The position numbers were made by a program, and so were the translations under genes. Shown piece by piece: positions 1 through 7,700 of a stretch of 9,039 nucleotides of DNA. The DNA is from a bacterium (lineage in GTDB: Bacteria > Pseudomonadota > Gammaproteobacteria > Burkholderiales > Burkholderiaceae_C). Location of the stretch: positions 1 through 9,039 of the forward strand of contig JAVBYK010000206.1 in NCBI GenBank assembly GCA_030824095.1, in the 5' to 3' direction. Under the pieces are notes generated by a model. It saw only the letters and a list, made by a program, of their open reading frames with translations, was not told the DNA's origin and made no database searches. Every line of letters starts with the position of its first letter. Position 1 is the first letter of the stretch.

Positions 1-16
1 TATAAAAACAGGAGCT

Positions 17-1240
17 TTATGTGTGCGCCAGGGCATCCACCACCGGCATGTGCACGGTCTTGCGTGCCACCCAGCTCGACGCGGCCATGGTCAGCAGCAC
101 CATGGCGACCAGGGTGGCGGCGTACATCAGCGGATCGATGGAAATGTTCAGCGGGTAGCCCACCGAGCGGCCGGGTGGTGGTGGCATCTCCACCGGCACC
201 ACATACAGCATCAACGAGATGCCCAAGGACAGCACGGCACCGGCCACGGCGCCGACGCCGCCCAGCACCATGCCCTCCAGCGCCAAGGTGCGCAGCAGTT
301 GCGCGGGCAGGGTGCCCAGCGCCCGCAGCGTGCCGATCTCGCGGGTGCGCTCGATGATGGCCATGGCCATCGCATTGGTCACGACGAACACCACGATGAC
401 GCCGATGATCAGGCCCAGCGCGCCGAAGATGCGGTTGTAGAGCGCCCGCACGGAGCGGTAGAAGAAGGCCTGGTCCATCCAGGTCTGCACCGTGAGTTGC
501 GGGTGCAGTGCGGCCAGACGCTGCTGCACGCCTTCTGTGGACTCCATGCGGTCCAGGAAGATGCCCAGACTGGAAACACGCTGGGTGACCAGCAGCTTCT
601 GTGCGGTGGCGATGTCGGTGTAGACCAGGCGCTTGTCGATCTCGGGCACGCCGGTGGAGAAGATGCCCTTGACCCGCACATCCATGGCATTCATCGCACC
701 CTCGGTCGTGCTGGCCAGCAGGGTCAGGCTGCTGCCCGGCGTGGCCTTGAGGCTCTTGGCCAGGCCGTCGCCCAGCATGATCTCGGCGTCCGTGCTGCCG
801 GAGGACAGCACCTGGCCGGCGGTAATGGTCAGGAACGGGCCCTTGACGCCAAACTCGCTGTCAGGCTCGACACCGGTGGCCATCATCACGGTGGACTTGT
901 CGCCGTTGCTGATGAGGCCGCTGAACTCGATCTTGGGCAGCACCTGGCGCACGGACGGGTCGGCCAGCAACTGGGTGCGCAAGGCGGCCACGTCGTCCAG
1001 GCCGTGTTGCAGCGGCGTATCCTCGTCGCGGGCAAACTGGTCCGGTTTGCCCAGGATCAGGTGACCGGTGGTGCGTGCTGCGGCCTGGGCCAGCGCCTCG
1101 TAGGTGTAGAGCGCAAAGCCGCCGGCCAGCAGGATGGATGCGGTGCCCAAAGCGGCAATCGACACCGTGACCAGCGAGCGGCGGCGGTTGCGCAGGGTGT
1201 TGTGGATGGCGAATTTGAGCCACATGTTGAAGCCAGTCAT
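17..1240 (-). CDS. FtsX-like ABC transporter permease (LolC/MacB superfamily)
   Basis: This 407-residue inner-membrane permease is the membrane half of the exporter whose ATPase is encoded just upstream. The topology is that of the FtsX/MacB class: one N-terminal helix (about residues 22-48), a large periplasmic domain (about 50-270), then three C-terminal helices at about 271-294, 324-347 and 370-390. The cytoplasmic loop after the second helix carries the family motif ERTREIGTLRALG (about 297-309), which contacts the ATPase. The ATG at 1240 overlaps the ATPase stop as ATGA and has AAGGA seven bases upstream, so the two are translationally coupled. A second in-frame ATG lies five codons in. 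In this family such pairs do not pump small solutes across the inner membrane. They drive lipoprotein release or other envelope tasks with periplasmic partners. The substrate is not evident, and LolC, MacB or an antimicrobial-peptide-type exporter cannot be told apart here. Confidence 0.93.
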   Translation of the reverse strand: MTGFNMWLKFAIHNTLRNRRRSLVTVSIAALGTASILLAGGFALYTYEALAQAAARTTGHLILGKPDQFARDEDTPLQHGLDDVAALRTQLLADPSVRQVLPKIEFSGLISNGDKSTVMMATGVEPDSEFGVKGPFLTITAGQVLSSGSTDAEIMLGDGLAKSLKATPGSSLTLLASTTEGAMNAMDVRVKGIFSTGVPEIDKRLVYTDIATAQKLLVTQRVSSLGIFLDRMESTEGVQQRLAALHPQLTVQTWMDQAFFYRSVRALYNRIFGALGLIIGVIVVFVVTNAMAMAIIERTREIGTLRALGTLPAQLLRTLALEGMVLGGVGAVAGAVLSLGISLMLYVVPVEMPPPPGRSVGYPLNISIDPLMYAATLVAMVLLTMAASSWVARKTVHMPVVDALAHT

Positions 1241-1926
1241 GATTGGATCCTTCCGTCCAAAAGGGAGAGCACCCGGTCGCAGCGGCGGGTCAGGCGGCTG
1301 TCGTGGGTGGCGATGACAAAGGCTGCGCCCTCGGCGTGGCCGCGTTCGCGCATCAGGTCCAGCACCTGGTCCGCGGTGTGCGAGTCCAGGCTGGCGGTGG
1401 GCTCGTCGGCAATCACCAGGCGCGGGCGCTTGATCAGCGCGCGGGCAATCGCCACGCGCTGGCGCTGGCCGCCGGACAAGGCATCGGGGCGGTGGTGCGC
1501 GTGGTCTTGCAGGCCCACGGCTTCCAGCTGGGCGGCCACGCGTTGGCGCCGCTCGGCGGCGGGTACACCGGCCAGGAACAGCGGATAGTCCACGTTCTCG
1601 GTCACCGTCATCACCGGCACCAGGTTGAAGCTCTGGAACACAAAGCCCAGGGCGTCGCGGCGCAGCAGGGTGCGCTGGTTTTCATCCAGGCCGCGGATGT
1701 TTTGGCCCCCCAGAGAAATGTCACCGGAGTCGGGTGTGTCGATCAGCCCGCACAGGTTCAGGATGGTGCTCTTGCCGCTGCCGGACGGCCCGGTCAGCGC
1801 CAGCAGTTCGCCGCGCTGCACGGTCAGGTCCACGCCTTGCAGGGCCGGGATGACATGCTGGCCCAGGCGGTAGGTCTTGTGCACGCCGTGCAGGGCGACG
1901 ACGGGGTGCGGATGGTGAGAACTCAC
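1237..1926 (-). CDS. ABC transporter ATP-binding protein (LolD/MacB type)
   Basis: This 229-residue cytoplasmic ATPase powers the FtsX-type permease encoded next. All motifs are intact: Walker A GPSGSGKST (46-54), Q-loop glutamine 98 in FVFQSFNLVP, signature LSGGQ (150-154), Walker B ending in ADE (173-175), and H-loop histidine 208. The Q-loop context and total length fit the LolD/MacB/FtsE class. The start is the GTG at 1926: AAGGAG lies six bases upstream and the protein then begins MSSHHPHPVV, directly before the ABC domain. The open frame continues upstream to 2367, but that part is antisense-like sequence across the kinase 3' end and would swallow the conserved upstream element. A 155-bp gap separates it from the kinase gene, and that gap holds its own conserved element, so it is probably a separate transcription unit. 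Confidence 0.95.
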   Translation of the reverse strand: MSSHHPHPVVALHGVHKTYRLGQHVIPALQGVDLTVQRGELLALTGPSGSGKSTILNLCGLIDTPDSGDISLGGQNIRGLDENQRTLLRRDALGFVFQSFNLVPVMTVTENVDYPLFLAGVPAAERRQRVAAQLEAVGLQDHAHHRPDALSGGQRQRVAIARALIKRPRLVIADEPTASLDSHTADQVLDLMRERGHAEGAAFVIATHDSRLTRRCDRVLSLLDGRIQS

Positions 1927-1952
1927 TGTGGACTCCTTGAAGGGTTGATCAT

Positions 1953-2027
1953 GGAGTGCAGTGTCCGGACTGTGCGCCTGGCGCGCAGTCGTTTTGAGAC
2001 GAAACGCCGCGTGGCGGCGTGAAGTGC
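1953..2027 (-). promoter_or_regulatory. Conserved upstream element, copy A (before ABC operon)
   Basis: This 75-bp block, read toward the ATPase gene, ends 26 bases before its GTG start. It aligns without gaps to 8965-9039 upstream of the small exported protein, with 54 of 75 positions identical by hand count. Two cores are identical: GGAGTGCAGTGTCC (1953-1966, plus strand) and TTTGAGACGAA (1993-2003), exactly 26 bases apart in both copies. The outer end is a perfect dyad, ACGCCGC-GTG-GCGGCGT (2004-2020), and a second dyad GCGCC-T-GGCGC sits at 1974-1984. No good sigma70 -35/-10 pair is visible. It may be an activator-dependent or alternative-sigma promoter, and the binding protein is unknown. 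Confidence 0.7.
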
Positions 2028-2035
2028 GCCGGGAT

Positions 2036-2056
2036 GGCGCGAAAAGTGGCGCGAAA
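2036..2056 (-). promoter_or_regulatory. Tandem GGCGCGAAA (TTTCGCGCC) boxes
   Basis: Two exact copies of GGCGCGAAA lie at 2036-2044 and 2048-2056, 12 bp apart. A degenerate third copy, GGCGTGAAG, lies at 2016-2024 inside the conserved upstream element. The same nine bases occur once at 9028-9036 in the other element copy, close to the window edge. Spacings of 12 and 20 bp are near whole helical turns, as in arrays of regulator sites. The boxes lie between the kinase stop and the ATPase start. The binding protein is unknown. Confidence 0.4.
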
Positions 2057-2081
2057 GCAGTGTGTGTATGTTGGGGGTTGG

Positions 2082-3827
2082 CTACCCCAGCACGTCCACC
2101 ATGGCCTGGTACAACTGTTCGGGCTTCACCGGTTTGTGCAACAGCAGTACGCCACTGGCCAGGGCTTCGCGCAGGCGCTCGGGCGCGGTGTCGCCGGTGA
2201 TCATCAGCGCAGGGGTGAGAGGGCCAAGCAAGGCACGCAGCTCGGTAATGGCCTGCGCACCGGTGCGCTGCCCGCGCAAACGGTAGTCGCTGATGAGGAT
2301 GTCGGGGCGCACGACGTGGGCGACGCCCAGCGCTTCTTCCATGGAGTCTGCGGTATCGCACGTGCAACCCCAGCTTTGCAGCAATTGGGCCATGGCACTG
2401 CGCACTACGGTGTCGTCGTCGATTACCAGCACGCGTTGCCTCTCCAGGCGCCGCCCAACCGGCGCCGACGGTGATTTGGTCACCGCTGCTTGCGACAGGG
2501 GCAAGCTGAGACGGAATACGCTGCCGTAGCGTGGCCTGGACGCCATGGTCAGGTCATGACCAAGTGTTTTGGCCAGCCCCTGGGCAATGGCCAGGCCCAG
2601 GCCCAGGCCCTTGTTGCGGTCACGCTCCGGGTTGCCCAATTGGTGGAACTCGGAAAAAATGTCCTGCTGGTCAGCCTGGGCGATGCCGATCCCGGTGTCC
2701 CAGACCTCCACCGCCACAGCATGGCCGCGACGGCGGCAGGCCACCAGCACGCCACCGTGTTCGGTGTAGCGAATGGCGTTGGACACCAGGTTGCGCACGA
2801 TCATTTCCACCAGCGTTGCGTCTGAATTCACCGCGACGGTCGTTTCCCGGGATCGGTACACCAGGCCTTTCGCATCGGCCAGTGGTGCCAGGTCGTTCTC
2901 GATTGTGTGCAGCAGGCTCTGCAAGTGAAAAGGCTGCACGTTGGGGTGCACCACGCCGGCTTCGATGCGTGAGAAGTCGAGCAAGGTGTTGAGCATGTCA
3001 CTCGTTGCCAACCAGGCCGATCGGGTGCTGGCCAGAACCTCGCTTTGGTATGGCGATAGCGGGGAGTGCGACAGCACATCAAGGAACAGCCCCTGGGCAT
3101 GGATGGGCTGGCGCAAGTCATGGCTGGCCGCCGCCAGGAACTTGGTCTTGGCCAGGTTGGCGAGTTCCGCTTCTTGGTGCGCTTCCTGTGCCTTGTTGGT
3201 CTCCACCCGCAAGCGCTCAATCAGGTTGATGTTCTCAAAGCGCAGATGGATGGCCGCGCGGGCGGCGTGGGCGCTGATCCGGGCCTGGGCCATCAGCACG
3301 GCGATGTACACCGCGGAAATGCCGGCCAGCGCGCCATACGTCGGGTCTGGCATCAGACCCAGCTTGAGCGCTAGGCCGGCCAGTGCAAACACACTGAAGG
3401 CAAAAAAGACGGGCGGCACGACCGCCAGCGCGGACATGGCGCTGTTGGCCACGCCGGCTATGACGGACATCACCAGCACGTTGCCCACCAGGGTGGCGGA
3501 GTCCAGCGCGGCCCAGGCCAGGGCACCCCAAATGACGCCATCCAGCGCGTTCAGCAGCATCAGAACAACCACCTCACGCCGGGCGCGACCCCCCGAGAGA
3601 TCGGCGGCCAGGGTGCGCCGCGCATGCCAGACGGTGAGCAGCCTGGAGGCAATCACCGCAGCGGCCCACACCAGCATGTTCCGCCGGTTGCCGTCCACCG
3701 ACAAGGCCCACACCAAGATTCCGACCAGCGGGAAGGTGGTGAACAGCGAGGGGATCACATTGCGCAGCAGCAGGCGCAACTGCTCGATCAGCAGGTGCTC
3801 CTCGGAAATTTGCCAAAAACTGCGCAC
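2082..3827 (-). CDS. Hybrid sensor histidine kinase with C-terminal receiver
   Basis: This 581-residue inner-membrane kinase starts with about six hydrophobic helices (roughly 25-43, 51-67, 86-108, 113-135, 137-157, 166-181) and shows no sizeable periplasmic domain. It therefore probably senses within the membrane or from the cytoplasm. A short coiled-coil linker (about 195-228) leads to HisKA with the phospho-accepting His236 in ASHDLRQP. The ATPase domain has its N box NLVSN (346-350), DTGIG (377-381) and GLGLGL (407-412). A receiver follows from about 465, with acidic residues 470-472, acceptor Asp514 in SDYRL and Lys565. No Hpt domain is present. I place the start at GTG 3827, which overlaps the regulator's TAG by one base, because an upstream extension would only be regulator sequence read in another frame. 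No strong ribosome-binding site is visible, consistent with translational coupling. The signal is unknown. Confidence 0.92.
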   Translation of the reverse strand: MRSFWQISEEHLLIEQLRLLLRNVIPSLFTTFPLVGILVWALSVDGNRRNMLVWAAAVIASRLLTVWHARRTLAADLSGGRARREVVVLMLLNALDGVIWGALAWAALDSATLVGNVLVMSVIAGVANSAMSALAVVPPVFFAFSVFALAGLALKLGLMPDPTYGALAGISAVYIAVLMAQARISAHAARAAIHLRFENINLIERLRVETNKAQEAHQEAELANLAKTKFLAAASHDLRQPIHAQGLFLDVLSHSPLSPYQSEVLASTRSAWLATSDMLNTLLDFSRIEAGVVHPNVQPFHLQSLLHTIENDLAPLADAKGLVYRSRETTVAVNSDATLVEMIVRNLVSNAIRYTEHGGVLVACRRRGHAVAVEVWDTGIGIAQADQQDIFSEFHQLGNPERDRNKGLGLGLAIAQGLAKTLGHDLTMASRPRYGSVFRLSLPLSQAAVTKSPSAPVGRRLERQRVLVIDDDTVVRSAMAQLLQSWGCTCDTADSMEEALGVAHVVRPDILISDYRLRGQRTGAQAITELRALLGPLTPALMITGDTAPERLREALASGVLLLHKPVKPEQLYQAMVDVLG

Positions 3828-4459
3828 TAGCCAATCAGCCGGTGTTGGCGTGCCGCGAATGTGGCCTGCGAGCGGCTGGTTACCCCCAACAGCCCCAGGA
3901 TGGCTTGCACATGCCCGCGCACCGTGAATTCCGACAACGCCAGCCGCCGCGCGATGACCTTGTTGGACAGGCCTTCGCACAGCAGGTCCAGCACCTCGCA
4001 CTGGCGCGGCGTCAACCGGGGTTGGCTGGCTTCCGCTGGATGGGGCTCGGTGCCTGGGCGCAAGCGGCGCACCAGTTGATTGGGGCGCTGTGGCTCGCCC
4101 AGGGTCTGCTCGATGACTGCAATGATCCTGTCGGCGGTATCGCCCTTGGAGACGAAGGCCCTTGCACCACGCGCTAGCGCCAGCGCAATGGTGTCGGGCT
4201 CCGCGATGGACGACAGCATGACGACCGGCACCTGGGGCCAGCGCTGGCGCAGCAAGCCCAGCCCTTCCAGCCCGTTGACCCCTTGCAACTGGATGTCAAG
4301 CAACACCAGATCGGGCGGCTCGCCCGTCACCCGCACCGCCTGTTCCATGGAGGCCGCCTCCCAAACCTCGACGCCGGGGAATCCCTCCATCAAGACCAGG
4401 CGCAAGCCGGAGCGAAACAGCGCGTGGTCATCAACGATGAGTAGATGCAAGAGGGACAT
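3827..4459 (-). CDS. NarL/LuxR-family response regulator
   Basis: This 210-residue DNA-binding regulator is the probable partner of the hybrid kinase that follows it. The receiver (about 4-120) has the acidic pair Asp10-Asp11, acceptor Asp55 in LVLLDIQL, Ser83 and Lys105. After a linker comes a LuxR-type helix-turn-helix (about 148-206) containing LTPRQCEVLDLL and LSNKVIARRL. The length is normal for the family. I chose the ATG at 4459 because the protein then begins MSLLHLLIVDDH, the usual receiver start. A GGAG lies only two bases before it, closer than ideal. A TTG at 4504 would add 15 residues but falls at the predicted transcription start. The targets are unknown. Candidates are its own promoter, the divergent adhesin gene, and the ABC and small-exported-protein genes. 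Confidence 0.95.
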   Translation of the reverse strand: MSLLHLLIVDDHALFRSGLRLVLMEGFPGVEVWEAASMEQAVRVTGEPPDLVLLDIQLQGVNGLEGLGLLRQRWPQVPVVMLSSIAEPDTIALALARGARAFVSKGDTADRIIAVIEQTLGEPQRPNQLVRRLRPGTEPHPAEASQPRLTPRQCEVLDLLCEGLSNKVIARRLALSEFTVRGHVQAILGLLGVTSRSQATFAARQHRLIG

Positions 4460-4498
4460 TTCTCCGATTAAAGCATTGCCTCTTGGACGGTGTCTACC

Positions 4499-4512
4499 AG
4501 TCAATTTTGACT
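4499..4512. promoter_or_regulatory. Perfect palindrome AGTCAA-TT-TTGACT (candidate operator)
   Basis: This perfect dyad with six-base arms and a two-base centre lies 40 bp before the regulator's ATG. It overlaps the predicted -10 hexamer and transcription start of that gene. Its position suits autoregulation or repression. Which protein binds is not known. It also falls in the control region shared with the divergent adhesin gene. Confidence 0.45.
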
Positions 4513-4538
4513 ATATGCAAGCGGGTGGATGTTGACGA
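4510..4538 (-). promoter_or_regulatory. Candidate sigma70 promoter of the regulator-kinase operon
   Basis: On the minus strand TCGTCA (4538-4533, four of six to consensus) is followed after 17 bases by TATAGT (4515-4510, five of six). Transcription would begin near 4503, giving a leader of about 44 bases before the ATG at 4459. No better pair is seen between the two divergent genes on this strand. The call is by eye. Confidence 0.45.
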
Positions 4539-4606
4539 TCATCGGGCGCTTGATTTCTTATTTCCCGGAGATTGGCATGGTGAAGCCCTGAAAGCCGCCA
4601 GACCGT

Positions 4607-4658
4607 GAAGCGTCAATTGCTATCAATACGATAGCTGTTGACGCAGTATTGACGAGGG
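4607..4658 (+). repeat. Palindromic intergenic repeat, copy 1
   Basis: This 52-bp element matches 8222-8273 at 47 of 52 positions in the same orientation. Its core (4610-4644) is a long imperfect hairpin: GCGTCAA paired with TTGACGC outside, GCTATC paired with GATAGC inside, around a five-base loop. A shared tail reads AGTATTGACG. It ends about 98 bp upstream of the adhesin start. From memory it resembles short GCTAT...ATAGC palindromes scattered between genes in Comamonadaceae, but I could not check this. Confidence 0.8.
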
Positions 4659-4695
4659 CTGGTGCTCATTGATACGCCGCGCCCTTGGGCGATGT

Positions 4696-4722
4696 TTGCC
4701 CGCCAATCGTGCCCCCTATTTA
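4696..4722 (+). promoter_or_regulatory. Weak candidate promoter for the adhesin gene
   Basis: TTGCCC (4696-4701) is followed after 15 bases by TATTTA (4717-4722), about 35 bp before the ATG at 4757. An alternative -35, TTGACG at 4649-4654, lies in the tail of the palindromic repeat, with GATACG (4671-4676) 16 bases on. Both pairs are poor matches to consensus. The gene may need an activator, possibly the adjacent response regulator. Confidence 0.2.
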
Positions 4723-4756
4723 AGTGACATCGCTTCAAACCCAAAGAAAAACGCCC

Positions 4757-7700
4757 ATGAAACAAGCATCCATCCGCAACCCCCTGCGCGGCTTGAACCT
4801 GACTCCCCTGGCCGCAGCCTTGCTGGCCAGCTTTTCGGCTTTTGCCCAACAGGGCGCCGTCGCCAACCCGCCTGCGGCTACGGCCACCAAAGCCCAGGCT
4901 CCTCAAACCGAATTGAGCACGCTGCCCGACCTGGGCAGTCCAGCCAGCGGCAACGCCAGCATCCGCCCCGGCCCCAATGGGCTCACCATCGCCAACACCT
5001 TTGACGACAAAAGCATCAGCGTCACCCCCGAATACAGCGATAGAACCGGCTGGAGCGTTGGTACCACCTTGACCAGCATGCTCGGTGACAACGCCGCCGT
5101 GGGCGTGCTGCTGAACGTTGGCCGCGACAAAAAGGAGCTGCTGATCAACACGGGCTTTCAGGTGGACGCGCGCCAGCACGTCATCGTCACCGTGGGCCAG
5201 CTTGAACAATTCCTTGACTACGCCTTTCGCACAGGGACCGAATCTGTCGGCATGACGCAGACCAGCGGCGCCGTCAACTACCAGCTCCAGTTGGGCAGCG
5301 ACTTCTTGCGCTTCCTGGAACTCAACGGCTATGTGGCCCAAACCGCCAGCCGTGAACTGGCGGGCAAGACCTTTGTCGTGGACACCGCCACCTTGTACGA
5401 ACTGTGGAATGACCCCCGGCGGATAGCTGGCGGAGCGGTCACGGGCGTGCAAGCGCGGCTGGGCTTCTCTCCCATCACAGGCAGTACGGTCAGAGTCAGC
5501 CTGGGGCAGGAGCGGCTGCGCTACGATCTGCTGGCGGGCAGTAGCAGCGTTGACCGCGTCACGGGCGGCATCGAATGGGCGCAGCAACTGGGCTCGGGCT
5601 ACCAATTCAAGCTGGCTGCCGAGAGCTATTCTTCCCAAAGCAGCACCACCCTGGCCCTGGAGCGCAGTCTGCGTGGCGGTGGTGGCCGACACAACATCGG
5701 CCTGAGCTTGGTGGGGCTGCGCGGACGCGACGGGCTGGGTGACGACAACCAGATCAAGCTGACCTACACCTATCTGTTTGGCGCTACGGCCACCGCCGGT
5801 GGTCATCGTGGTCTGGACCAAGCCCAGGCACCAGTGGGCACGCCGCAAGCCGTGCTGCCATCGTCTTCATCCGTTGCGCCGTCCTCCGCCAAGGCGCTGC
5901 TGCGTCAAGTGGCCCAGCGCCCAAGCGTCATCCCCAGCCACGTGGTGGCAAAGGTTGATGACACTGCGCTACCCACGCGCCTGATTGCGGTGGACAAGAC
6001 TGCACTGCCCGCAGGCACCACGATCAACACCCCCGTTGGAGACGTGACAATTCCACTGGGCACGGCGGTCAGCAGCATTGCCGGTGTCACCAAGAACCTG
6101 AGCGCCTTCGTCAGCAGCGGACAGTTCAGCTTGGTGGGTAACAGTCTGCTGATCAAGCTCAGCCAGATCGCGCAGCCCGCCGTGGGGGTGATTGACTCCT
6201 ATGTGATCACCATCAACAACCAGGTTGGGGGCACAACGCTGGTCACCATGCTGGTCTCGCATGGTTCGGTAAAAATTGACAGCATCACCGTCACTGCGGG
6301 TGTGGTGGCCGATACCACCGCGCCTGTGACAGCTTCGGCGTTGTCCGTCTCCGGCACAACCTTTACGTCCACCGTCCTGTCGGCCACCATCAACGAAGCG
6401 GGCACCGGCTACTACCTGGTGCAACCAGCCGCCGCAGCGGCGCCCACGGTGGCGCAAGTGCAGGCGGGCACGGCGTTTGCCATGGCGGCCAATGTGGCCG
6501 CGACACCAACCATCAGCGGCTTGACCGCATCCACCGCCTACAAGATTTACTTTGTCGCCAAGGACGTTGCTGGCAATGTGCAGCCGACAGTGCAAAACGT
6601 TTCGCTCACCACGGCGGCGCCGGATGTCACAGCACCGATCACCACGGCAGCGCCCAGTGTTTTTGGCACAGCCGACACCGCGACGAACCTGTCGGTCACG
6701 ATCAACGAAGCAGGCACCGGCTACTATCTGGTGCAGCCTGCCGCAGCCGCCGCACCGACAGCGGCGCAAGTGCAAGCGGGCACCCGCTTTGCCATGGCGG
6801 CCAACACGGCGACGACTCAAGCCGTCAGCGGCTTGACGGCATCGACTGCCTACACGATTTACTTTGTGGCCAAGGATGTGGCTGGCAACGTGCAGGCGGG
6901 CGTGCAAAGCGTGGCGTTTACAACGACAGTGGCCCCCGTAGTGGATGTCACCGCACCCCTCACCACAGGGCTGGTTGTTTCAGGCACAACCGACACATCG
7001 GCGACCTTCTCGGCCACCATCAACGAGGCTGGCATCGGTTACTACCAGATAAGGGTCGCAGCGGCAGCCGCACCGACTCTGGCAGAAATGCAGGCGGGCT
7101 CCAGTTGGCCCATGTCGGCCAATGGTGCTGTGACTCAATTCATCAGCGGCTTGACAGCGGCGACGAATTACAAGATCTACTTTGTCGCCAAGGACGCCGC
7201 TGGCAATGTGCAGGCAGCAGTGCAAAACGTGGCAGTCACAACCGCTGCTGCACCGGATGTCACCCCGCCCGTCACCGGGTCTGGGCCCAGCGTGTCCGGC
7301 ACAACCCACAACGCCACCACCTTGTCGGTCACCATCAACGAAGCGGGCACGGGCTACTACCTGGTGAAAGCCGCCGCAGCGGCAGCACCTACCGTGGCAG
7401 AGGTGCAAGCAGGCACCAGCTTTGCCATGACGGCCAATACGGCGGCCACGCAAGCCATCAGCGGCCTGACGGCATCCACCGCTTACAAAATTTACTTTGT
7501 GGCCAAAGATGCCGCTGGTAATGTGCAGGCGGCAGTGCAAAACGTGGCGGTCACAACCACTGCTGCGCCAGATGTCACCCCGCCCGTCACCGGCTCGGGA
7601 CCCAGTGTCGGCAGTATTACCGACACCGGTGCCATTATGTCGGTCACCATCAACGAAGCAGGCACGGGCTACTTTCTGGTGAAGCCCACAATCGATCCCG

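Noticed and set aside
23..1588. Long plus-strand open frame opposite the ABC genes
   Set aside because: His/Gln/Gly-rich composition with no domains. It is antisense to two genes with intact family motifs.
2074..2090. GGGG...CCCC hairpin at the kinase stop as a terminator
   Set aside because: Only a four-base stem with a seven-base loop and no following T-run on the minus strand.
1927..2367. Upstream extension of the ABC ATPase frame to a 376-residue protein
   Set aside because: The added part is Arg/Ala/His-rich shadow sequence lying over the kinase 3' end and the conserved upstream element. The GTG at 1926 has an ideal ribosome-binding site and starts at the domain edge.
3828..4001. Kinase start further upstream, giving 639 residues
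   Set aside because: The extension lies entirely within the regulator's helix-turn-helix coding sequence in another frame and shows no protein-like features. The GTG overlapping the regulator stop is preferred.
4529..4591. 20-codon plus-strand frame in the divergent spacer
   Set aside because: Too short, with no convincing ribosome-binding site. It overlaps the control region of the regulator and has no recognisable leader-peptide features such as codon runs or an attenuator.
4613..5848. 411-residue minus-strand open frame opposite the adhesin N-terminus
   Set aside because: Low-complexity Gln/Ala/Gly/Val composition typical of a GC-rich antisense frame, with no signal, domain or ribosome-binding site evidence.
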